Origin: Owenia fusiformis
Taxonomy: Eukaryota; Annelida; Polychaeta; Sabellida; Oweniidae
Assembly: GCA_903813345.2 (NCBI GenBank)
Contig: CAIIXF020000006.1
Coordinates: 27,165,936 to 27,225,935 of the forward strand
Reading direction: 5' to 3'
DNA: 60,000 nt
Part shown: positions 45,617 through 57,600 of the stretch, piece after piece
Layout: the number at the start of each line of letters is the position of its first letter
Position numbering within the stretch: the first letter of the stretch is position 1
The notes under the pieces: model-generated
The model's database searches: none
What the model was told of the DNA's origin: nothing
The model's input: only the letters and a program-made list of their open reading frames with translations
Position numbers and translations under genes: made by a program

Positions 45617-48600
45617 CTGTAAGTAGAAACCAAAGCATACTGAACCGCTAAACTAACACATTTACAACTAGTTTTGTATTGAGTATCTATTATAAACATA
45701 TCCTGCAAATAAAAGGAGTGGTATCGATATGGAGAACTGAATTCAACAACCTTTTTCTCATAAACCAATCATTGAAAACATTCTGTAAAAAACATGGTAT
45801 TCTGTGTAATGTTGACTGATTGACAACAACTTAATGCGAAAATTATTTAGAAATATTTTATATAACTGTTTTTGTTAACATTTTTTGATTTTTAGTGCAA
45901 TTGGTTTTGCTCCTTTCTACCAATTCTTGAGAATGAACTAAAATGTCTTTCCGAACCTTGTTGGAACAAAATAGCATATAAAACATGTTCTTAGACCTCT
46001 CAATATTACAGTTATATAAAGGAATTGTTGGTTGATTTTAAAAAAGTATTCAAAAATTAAAACAAAATCCCCCCCACCCAAAAAATAGATAAAAATCAAG
46101 ATAAACCTTTTATTTCATTAACAAGATACTTTTTTAAACTCAACAAAAATTTCCTTTGTACAATTACATTTAGACATTTTTAGACATTTTCAGGAAAAAA
46201 GTTGCCCCGGGTATTAGAATGTCATGTTACTATAGTAACCATAACTCTAGCTGCATTTCATCATTTTTTCTGAAACTTTAGAATTTAGGTTGCAATACTT
46301 CAAAGTACAATTTGTGAAAATTTAAAGATACTTAGTACAAAATTGACAAAATGCCAGCACCAGTCCTGTTACTTTTGGAACACCCTTTATACCTAAACAT
46401 GTTGGGTTTATGTCGTTTTGTTACAATGAGGTTCGGAAAGATGTTTCATTTCACTCTGGAAACATGATACCAAGAACAAAACAAGTGTTTGATGTGTTTT
46501 CTAAAACAATATAAATGAAAGTATTTTTTTCAAATTATATTGTTACCATTCAAAAGATGACCATTGAATTTACGATGTGTAAAATTTTTAGATTTTTTAT
46601 GACTGGTTTAAGAGAAACGTGTGTTCAAGAAGTTCTCCATATCGATACCACTCCTTTGTTTCATGAATTAACAAGATATTAGCCTTACCTGGTAAATTTC
46701 CCCAAACTCGCTTGTTCTCGATTTGACAAGGGCCAACAATATCGTAGCTCCATAAGGGGGCGGTTATATTGTATGACGACCCAAAAATGAGTTTCTTCGG
46801 AGTCCCATTGCTATCATGTTGCACAGTTATACCATTGGGGTATATAAGTTCAGTGGCAACTTTTATGATCTCGTTCGTTGTCGTATTATAGCAGTTCACA
46901 CTCCCAAATGGTTTCTTAAAATGACGTTAATAAAAATATGCATAAAAACTATTTAATAAAGATTTATTTCAGCTAGAAAAAGAGTGCACCAGATATAAAT
47001 TAATAACACTTTAAACTATCATTTCAAAAACGATCCGTGAAATTACAGCATTTATTTTATATTCGTAGTAATATATATTTGTTCAAGACAAATGCAACCA
47101 CAAATGACGTCGAAATTGGAAAGGCCAACACGTATGACAACATACACGTTGTAAAACATAAGATGGTACATCTTCTGGGCAATATCCTAGATGCGAGTAG
47201 AAATAATCTTGATTTACGTCATTAAAAATTCAATTCAAAAATTCTAGGTCGGGGAGATTCCCCATAGCCCCCATGTTGTAAAATCACAAAAATGGAAACA
47301 TCTTTGTTGTGTTGGGCAGATAATATTTCCCTTTACTGGACATATTTTAATTTGTATAACTATCAGATACATAAGGGTAATATGAAAAGTGAACCACTAA
47401 AACGGATGAAACTGGGAATTTTGTAATACTTAATGTAATGTTATTTCCCCCGAATCAGCCACCTGGTGGCGAAACTGGTAACTACCTACTCGCATCTGAG
47501 TAATTGAGAACCGTTAATTATATAATATAATGTGGTATATGTGACTATCCTTTGTGACTATCCTATTCCTCAAATGAGGACTTAAGGTATATCAAATGGT
47601 TTTTGAAACGCACTCAATACGTCAGTATTTGGAAGATATTATATTAATTAATAATAATTAATTAATATTATATTAATGTCAATGGTGTCCTAGATTCGCT
47701 TAAAAAAGATCCAAACGGACCCGATTGTTCGACTTTTGTAACATTGGAGAGAGAATCAGATCTAACAAGCAAGTTTAACAAAAATTGTTCCTTTAGAATA
47801 TGACATTCCCATGTTAACCAATGGGAAATGGTAGGTTTGCGGCAAGTCATATGAGGGAATATCCATCGATCCGAGTCCTTGCAAAAATACCAGTTGGGCA
47901 GGCAACTGAATTTGCTAACTTTATTTAACAAAAAGTTGATATGTTTCTTCAGGTTCAACAAAGTTATAGGGCTTAAAAGTCAAAATTGTTTTTCAAAAAC
48001 CTCTCCCATTGAAATAACACAGGAGGCGAAAAATTATTTTTTAAAAATGACTTTGAAGCGCTGTAACTTTAGTATTCATCAAATAAACTAAACACTTAGT
48101 GTACAAAAAAAGTTAGACAATTCAATTCTCTATGAAAAAATATTTTTGCTGAATCTTTTACGGAAAGGATATCCTGATTTCTGATATGCCCCGAACCCTC
48201 CATTTCCCACTGGATTACATGGGAATGACGATTTTCGACCTATTATTATTGTAATTGAGGAAAAAATTGAGAGAATTTGGAGGTATTGGAAATAAAGTCA
48301 AGTTACGTTTCCATCAACATAATCACCCTGGGTATAGTCTGTCACGTGACTTCATGGATGACGTGTGCGCGAGTGATTCGCATTTTCTTTCGCTTGAGGT
48401 TTGTAATCACACTTTTTACATGTTTTAAGATTTTGTATCTCTGTGAAACTTGTCCCGTACCATCAATGTCTGAAGACGATCTAATTCACCAAATATCTCA
48501 TCCAAGCGTGTCCCGGTTAAAGAGAAATTCGCACTTTTGTGTCTCGCAAAATGACGTGTGCGCGAGTAAATCGAATTTTACGAAGGATGGGTGCGCGAGT

Positions 48601-51600
48601 CTAACATATTTATATTCATTTTAAACAATTCTGCAAGCTAGACACAATATTGATTTTGTTACAAGGTGATTTAAAAACATATGAAAAGCATACCTTTCTC
48701 CCTTTGCACGAAATATGTACGCCTGCTACCACTGTCCACCAGGAACTCAAAGGTTCGAAGGCCTAGAGGGTGTAGCCCTTCATACCTGGGAAGAACATAA
48801 GTATGACGAATTTCGTTTTTATGTAAGAGTTTTAAACCACGAAAATGGTTTTATGTCATACATGTCTAAACGGTATGGCTTCATTCCATTCGAAAAAGAA
48901 CTATCAAACGAAAGAATCCAGATTGATTCAATAAACAACAAAATAAAATTGATTAAAGCTGAACATGATAGTCCACACGACCACATTACAAAGAAAACTA
49001 TGCTATGTACCCCAGAGGCTAAAGCAAATGTAAAAAGAGAGCCCATCTAGACTTCTGACAGTAGTTTCTAAACCACTCGTGCTTGGGCTATCCATATTAA
49101 ATACCTGAAACTAATAATAACAAGTGAAATGTATAAACAGTTACAAAACAATTTCCTTATGAGTCGTTTCATGAAATTGTTCTAGAATTGTAATAAATAC
49201 TATAAGGGCACGGTGTTTTCTAACTAATAACTACCTCAATAATTTATGATACCTTAAAGTGTTCTTGGGGTATATATTTTTAAACCAAATTCAAATCATT
49301 TTTAGTAGGGGAGGGGGAGGTATCAAGATTTTACCCATCAGAATACCTTGCTTTGGGGACAAATGCATGGTAGTGACGGGAATCATTACCCAAACTATTT
49401 TGGGCGCAAATCAATTTTGTATTTGACTTTCTATTATGCTGTTCTTCAATTGTTTTTTTACAAATGGAGGATCTGAGTACACGAAAGCTCATATTATATT
49501 GCTACATTTATAGCGAACATTGATTTCTGAGTCTGTAAAAACAAAGTATGTGGGATCACCCTTGGTATACGCAGCTGACGAAATGGACCGGTATGGGTCA
49601 AAAGCTGGACCTGTACGGGTGAACTTTGGGGGTACTTAAAATCATTCGGAGGGATCATATATTTCAACTTAGATACGAAGAAGTCAATATTGAGCAAGTT
49701 ATAGCTGTTTTAAATTCAAATAAAACCGTTAACCCGTACCGGTCCAGCTTTTGACCCGTACCGATCCATTTTGTCAGCTGCGTATACCAAGGGTGGGGAT
49801 GCGGAAGAAGTTAGAAGCTGCTATAATTATTTGATATTACTTGGTATCATGGGCTTCCCCTTACTATTCCTTACATGGTTCTGATCGTGGCGGATGCCGA
49901 GTAACCACATAACAACTCTAACCCCCCCCCTTGTATGGGATGTCAATAAATGAATATGCTGCCGGTTTTATGAGACCGCCAAAAATTTAATTCAATTTTT
50001 GGTTCAAATTTTAATTCACCTGCAATGCCGGACAGCCCTACAAGCTATTTCAAAACATTTATTGTCATTAAACGTAGACATGTATGTATGTGCCATACAT
50101 GAAACATCTACAAAATAGCAAACTATTCTTTAACATACTACTTTAAGATGACAAAAACAAATGTCACGTGAGTTGAATTCTGCCTTAGCTTGCAGAATTG
50201 TCTCAAGTGAATAAAAATATTTTAGACTCGCGCACCCATCCTTCGTAAAATTCGATTTACTCGCGCACACGTCATTTTGCGAGACACAAAAGTGCGAATT
50301 TTTCTTTAACCGGGACACGCTTGGATGAGATATTTGGTGAATTATATCGTCTTCAGACATTGATGGTACGGGACAAGTTTCACAGAGATACAAAATCTTA
50401 AAACATGTAAAAAGTGTGATTACAAACCTCAAGCGAAATAAAATGCGAATCACTCGCGCACACGACATCCATGAAGTCACGTGACAGACTATACCCAGGG
50501 TGATAATGGAGAGGTTAAGCTTTGCATATATAATCGAAACTAAACCTGTACGTATCACTCGACCATAGACAAATTCATGTAGCCTTCTCATATAAATAGC
50601 CGTTCAAATCCAGTGTTTGTTTAGACTACACCATAGTGTAATGATTCTATAGTATGTCATTGATGCGGTTTTATAGCTGGTTTTCTAATACATATTTTAA
50701 ACGAGCTCGTTTCGTAAGATTTTTGGCGCTAAATCATGCATGACATACATCATCGTGTTCAGCAAGAATTCAACTGTGCATCGAAATCAAAATTGACAGC
50801 ATAGTGTTCAATAGACACGAGTAAAATGGTTCCCGTTGACCCAACGTCAAATTTCAAATCTCCCGTTCTAAACCCGAAACTCTGAAGCTGAAAGAGTATC
50901 TGAAGTAGACTAAGCGCGCATAAAACTATGAGCGCTCGATACATTCCTTTGTTAATTTTTGTACTTTGCGTTCACGGTTACGTTGTGAAAAACATCGTTA
51001 GCTTAACCTCTCCACTGAGTTATTTCAACGCCGGTTAAGTATAAAAATTCAAACGTAAATGGGGATTTAACACGTAGTTAAATGGGGGAGCTTAGGTTGC
51101 CAAACTTATGGAGGGGAGTGTATATCGCATTGTAACATTTTGAACTACCTCACCTTTACCTGCGGTCAAAAAATATCACCAACATATGTATTCAAACAAC
51201 ATATTGTTATACATAAATGCCACGAAATGTTATAAAATGCTAAGACACCTGACATCGTGTGATTAGGTTTATTCATAGTTCCATGCATCTATATTAAGCA
51301 ATGTACATGCGCTGTGAAAGGTATTTCAATACCTTTAGAAGGTGTAAAAAGTATTTTCATAATCAATATAAAGAAATCCAATTGAAAATGTAAAATGGGA
51401 CTGGGTTGGATTCAAGTGAAAGTTCCGGGCATTGGCGATAACGGGATACTTTAGTGTAGCTCTCCAGATATACTGTCTACTTCCACAAGTTATGAACCTA
51501 AAACTTCACCTGTTACTTTATCTTTTTTATCCATGAGTGGGTGTAATTTATCTTTTTGAAAACCAATAGGATTGTCTGTTTGTCCCATGGCAAAAAAGAA

Positions 51601-54600
51601 AAATTTGAAAAAATCCATTTTGCAGAACCAAAAAAATCGAAACCATCAAATGTCTCTTTTGAAACCATCGAATATCACTTTTTAGAAATAATATAAGTTG
51701 AATTGGAGACTCTTTGTTAAAATATGATATCTTGATCCATATATCAAAAAAAAGAAATCTTCACGTGGTATTCGATCTATATCCTTGCAACTATGAGATA
51801 AAACAAGATTCTTAAATGGCCGTGTGACGTCTCCGGTATACTATATTAAATACGTATTATCGCCCGACTATACGAGGGAGTTTAAGCTTGCATATAAAAT
51901 CGAAACGCCAACCTATACGCATGACCAATTGCCCTTACACATGCATCACTTAAATAACTTCCGTTCGCGTTTAGTTTGTGAAAAACAGTACAAGCTTAAA
52001 CTCCCTATTATCATAAATATTACCTTCCTTGATTGTCTAAGTGGATGCGGGGCAATAGGACCAAATGGTGCAGTCATCCATAGATTACCATGATTATCAA
52101 ATATAAGGTCATTTAGACCCTGTAGAGTTTCATTCTTATTATCTTTAGTAACAACCTAAAATTAGTGAAAACATGCTAACTTTTTTTGTTGGCAGAATTA
52201 TTTTTCTTGTTCCCATTGGCATTTAGTCCTTAGTTTTTAGTTTTAGCAATACTTTAAACCAACATTCTAAACTATTGTGTTAAAATTGTTAATGAATTTG
52301 TTGAAAAGAAGAGACGTGTAATTATTTAAAAAAATTACTGTCCAGGCCGAGATAATATCACAGCGTTATCTGATCACTAAATGTGATAGATGTATATAGT
52401 GTCTACCGCCATCCGAGATGACAGAATTTTTTTCTCAAAAACTTGAACTTGAAATACAATTTGCTCTTAGCTACTAATAATTCTTTAATATTTTGATGCA
52501 CATATATAATATTCTCAAGTTTGTAAATAACATGCATATTTAGATGAAAAAAATTGACCAAAAATAGCCGCAAAATTGAACGTTTTGAGGTAGAGGAGAC
52601 AAATAAAATTAAATTGTTTCTATAAAACTCAAAACATATAGTTACATTGATTTGCAGAAATCTGAGAGACATGTTCAGAACCTTCCGAAAAAATCCATAG
52701 ACATAGCACTAGTAGTTTTTGAAAAATCATTTTTTACTCAAATTATGTGGATCGAAAGTGTATTCATTGTACTACATGGTCTTCATTCAAAAGAAAGTAA
52801 ATAGAACCAGCTTATATTTTTATTCGATGAAACCACAGAGATGGTGTGGTTTTCAAGCAATTTCTGAAAAAATTGCAAGTTCTCACCATGCTAACTCGGC
52901 CATTATACCACCGACCACCTCGATTTTTGCACCAAATATGGTATCTTATCTATATAGCTTTAGCTTCTAGGATTACAGAAAATATTTCTCATGGCAGAGA
53001 AATACCGGGGGGAAATCCAGAGGGGGATCCGATCCGACCCGACGTTTTTAAAAGTCACTTATATTCGCGTGAATGTCAACCACTTTCTCCAGGTTTACCA
53101 ACCATCGTGTGTATGTAAGAATGATGTTCAACAACTTACTTATTACTTTCTTACCTGTTTGATAGAGCCATCTTGTTTCACTTTTAATAAGCCAAGGCTC
53201 ACATCAGAAACCCAGATATTGTTCTCAGGGTCTGCTTGTAATCCCCCTGGCATTCCCTTAATCCCATTTACTGACAGGGCAACGAAAGTGCTATCCTGCG
53301 AAAATGGTGAACCTTACATGAATACGTATTCTCTGATAAATGTTAAGATATGTTGAAGAAGGTGTGGAGAAGGAGATTTTACATTGACAAGTCAGAGTAA
53401 TATTCTCTGATCAGAATAATCCTTTGTTGAAATCGCAGCACATTGAAGGTCTTACACAGTGCAGATTACTGAAACCCTTAATAATACATCGTAATGCTTG
53501 GGGAGTTGATATCTTGGCTTAGTGAATAATTTCTATATGTACTATATGCGTTTAAAAATAAATATCAATATGATCTAATCAGCATTTATAGAAAAATATA
53601 TAAATTAGCAAATAGACGTCACTATAACATAATTTACACTATTAGCAAACAAAACAGATTTCCTGCCACATGACAACATTCAATGCATAAACAGGAGAGC
53701 GGCGTCAAAATGGTATTTTTCATTATTTATTCCATTGAAATTGTTGAAATGTTTAGGAAATATCACAACAGGATTAAACATTAGCAATCAATAATAATAG
53801 AGGCTATTAAGAAAATGTACCTGCTTCTTTTCTAAATCAACTCTGCGGATTTCACCGGCATCATACGACAAGACGATATAAAAATGCCCATCCTTTGCGA
53901 AAATTGGACCTTCTATAATCTCACCTACGTTCACTATTTTGGTGAAGCCGGCTTTAAAAATAAATTGTTCTACCATTATTGAATTTATGACTAAAATAAC
54001 AATGTTCTTACACGTCGCACGAAACTGGGGACAATTAGAGTAACATTATGGCGTCAAAATACCAAACAATACAATGGGCAGTCAGATAGGGCGCAATCAG
54101 CATTATAACGTCAAAAACGACAAGCGTTACATTTTGTCAATTTTAGTCAACCTAGAAATAAGATGCTTTATTCTTATTCAATCCTGGTAAAATTCAACGA
54201 GCAACAAGATCTCGAGGACAGTATTTCTAAAATGTTTTTGATTTTTGAAAAACGGTCAGGAAATCCACTCGGGGCGTTAGCAAAAATTGATATGTATGGG
54301 ATTTGTGGTAAAAAATCGATGCGTTACATTTTTTCAAGTCTCTAAAAGCAACTCTTATTTTTTTATTATTTGAAGAATAAAGAAATCGGTTATTGTTTTG
54401 TAAATTTCGCCATGACAATATTGTGCAGTTAAATTTTTTTTGAAATCAGACCTAAATTAGAAGGTTAAATAAAGGTAAACTTATTGCTTGTCTCCTTCAT
54501 CTTCAAAACCTTACACAATTTTGAAAATTTTACAAGCGTTCATATAAGACGATTTGAACTGTAGCCGCTAGGCAATTGTGACGTCATAAAAGCACATGTT

Positions 54601-57600
54601 TCAATGAATAAAATGTGAAATTTTAGTAAAATTCTGATCAGTATTTCAAAAGTTATCCCGAATTCAACGAACCGTGTAAGCATGGAATGTTACGTCTTAC
54701 AGCGTATTTGACGATGTCGGAGTACATTTAACTTTAAAAATATGGTAGATCTCATCAAACTTTTCAAGGAAAAATTATTTCAGTGAAATGCGAATAAAAA
54801 ACACTTCAAAATGATATATAATGCACATAGTTAGCTTTTTAAATAAGGCAGATATTAACGCTTAAAGCTGAGATTAGCCCGTATTTCCCGAATTGTCCCC
54901 AGGTCCGTGCACGTCATATCTGCATTTACTTAGATGCTCAAATTCTCATATATAGAAATGTACTTTCTGTTAGTCCAAGTACTTGTATACGTTAGTACCA
55001 GGAATGTGTTATGCCTGTACATCTACTCTTCAGTTATTCTTGAATTATTTTGCAGATTGTCAGTGACCGACACTTAAAGGAATAGTGTTACATGAATAAT
55101 ATAATAACAAGCACTCCACAAGTCAGTTAAACATAATGTGGCAAACTTTATAAATTACTGTCAGTAATCATCTGAGAGCGTTGATATTGTAGTTAATAAT
55201 AACTAGACTTGGGAAATTGAACGAAGTTCAATTTCAGACTCCAGATCCAGACTTTTTTAAGCCCAGTCATCTAAAATAAGCCGAGTCATCCAGAATAAGA
55301 TGGATGGATAAAACAGGAAGGTAGGATAGGATAGAATGGGAAGGAACGATAGGATAGAATAAGAAAGAAGGATAGGATAGAACAGAATAGGAGGAAAGGA
55401 TATGATAGGAGAGGATAGGAAGGATAGGAAGGAAAGGATACGAAGAAAGGATAGGATAGGATAGGATAGGATAGGAACAGATAGGAAGGATGGATGAATT
55501 TTTCAATATTTTCTTCTCTACTCTTGACTTTCTATCAGGGTACCATCAGATCGATTTTCCGAAATTTCAAAACGCCATAACTTCCGAACCGGAAGTCGGA
55601 TCGAAATTTGATGTAAAGATTCGGATTCCTGACAAAATTCTACCCCTAATTCATAACTCATACATTAAATTTGGCGAATTTTTATTTTGACCTACTTTTT
55701 GGACACGCCATAACTTCAGAACCGGAAGTCGGATCGAAATTTGGTTTGCAGATTCGGATTTCTGAGAAAATTCTATTCTTAATTCATAACTCAAACGTTA
55801 AATTTGGAGAACTTTTTATTTTGACCTACTTTTCGGACACCATATCTCAAAAGTGGGTCAAAATTCTTTCTGACGGCAAAAGGCTAACACTATAAGCCCA
55901 CTCTTGGCTACATATATACACAATATCGAAGAATATAATTAAAGTGTAGTGTCAGAACCGCAAAAATAAGGATAAACTATGAATTTGACCTAGACTTTGA
56001 CCTAGGGATTTTGGTGTCCAAATTTTGAAGTTAAGTAGCCTTCAAGGTCCCCTTCTTTCATAGGCTTTCATTATTTTAAGCTGTACTTAGTCTAAATCTC
56101 GTAATTTACACTTCAAAAAAACCTTATTTCCCATTGCCATAACATGGGGCACCAAATTTAGCGATTTTTGAGCTTTCAAAATATCATAACTTCCAAACCG
56201 GAAGTTGGATCGAAATTTGGTTTGCAGATTCGGATTCCTGACAAAATTCTACCCTTTATTCATAACTCATACGTTAAATTTGGAGAACTTAATATTTTGA
56301 CCTACTTTTCGGACACCATATCTCAAAAGTGAGTCAAAATACTTTCTGACAGCAAAAGGCTAACACTATTAGCACACTCTTGGCTACATGTATACACAAT
56401 TTCGAAGAATATAATTGAAGTGTAGTGTCAGAATCGCAAAAATAAGGAAAACCTTTGAATTTGACCTAGATTTTGACCTAGGCATTTTGGTGTCCAAATT
56501 CTGAAGCTAGATGGCTTTTGAGGTCCCCTTCTTTTGAAGGCTTTCATTAAATTAAGCTGAACTCAGTCTATATTTCGTATTTATCACTTCAAAAAAATCA
56601 TTTTTCCCATTGACTTAACATGGACACCAAATTTAGCGATTTTTGAGCTTTTAAAACGACATAACTTCCGAACCGGAAGTCGGATCAAAATTTGGTTTGC
56701 AGATTCGGATACCTAGGAAAATTCTACACCTATTCCTTAACTCATATGTTGAATTTGAAGAACTTTTTGTTGTGACCTACTTTTCGGACGCCATATCTCA
56801 AAAACGGTTAGAGTTATCAAAAAACGATTTGCCTTTCGGAATTAGCTTTGTTTTAAAGGAACATAACTAAAAAAAACGGAGCGAAAATATCGAAAGACGA
56901 CCGAGAAAATTGAAAAAAATAACAAAGTACTGGATTTGACCTAGTTCTTGACCTTTGACCTAGATAAAAATTTGACCCCATTTCCCACCAACTAGATACT
57001 ATACCTATATTGACCATATAATAGTCTTGAAAAGATGTCTTATAGTTGTTGAGAAAACTCGATCAGTATAATAAGAATAAGAAGAATAAGAAGAAGAACT
57101 AGACTTGGGAAATTGAACGAAGTTCAATTTCAGACTCCAGATCCAGACTTTTTTAAGCCCAGTCATCTAAAATAAGCCGAGTCATCCAGAATAAGATGGA
57201 TGGATAAAACAGGAAGGTAGGATAGGATAGAATGGGAAGGAACGATAGGATAGAATAAGAAAGAAGGATAGGATAGAACAGAATAGGAGGAAAGGATATG
57301 ATAGGAGAGGATAGGAAGGATAGGAAGGAAAGGATACGAAGGAAGGATAGGATAGGATAGGATAGGAACAGATAGGAAGGATGGATGAATTTTTCAATAT
57401 TTTCTTCTCTACTCTTGACTTTCTATCAGGGTACCATCAGATCGATTTTCCGAAATTTCAAAACGCCATAACTTCCGAACCGGAAGTCGGATCGAAATTT
57501 GATGTAAAGATTCGGATTCCTGACAAAATTCTACCCCTAATTCATAACTCATACATTAAATTTGGCGAATTTTTATTTTGACCTACTTTTTGGACACGCC

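Larger units (their letters stand above)
48318..50509. mobile_element. 2.2-kb element with 0.32-kb TIRs and a C2H2-like ORF
   Basis: 48318-48641 and 50183-50509 are inverted copies, starting ATAATCACCCTGGGTATAG / its near complement. Each TIR contains three GTGCGCGAGT words and a GTCACGTGAC palindrome. The frames 48277-48624 (plus) and 50130-50591 (minus) are the same TIR sequence. Between the TIRs lie an ORF at 48715-49050 and a nested MITE at 49557-49795. It is in gene D intron 6. Confidence 0.7.

Noticed and set aside
48277-50591. Cys-containing ORFs at 48277-48624 and 50130-50591 resembling a conserved protein
   Set aside because: They are the inverted terminal repeats of one element; conservation is at the DNA level and reflects the TIR.
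52719-53356. Plus-strand ORFs around gene D exon 5
   Set aside because: Partly antisense to exon 5 and otherwise intronic, with no domain.
55267-57397. Pro/Ser/Tyr-rich antisense ORFs (SYPILSYP repeats)
   Set aside because: Translation of the AGGAT microsatellite.
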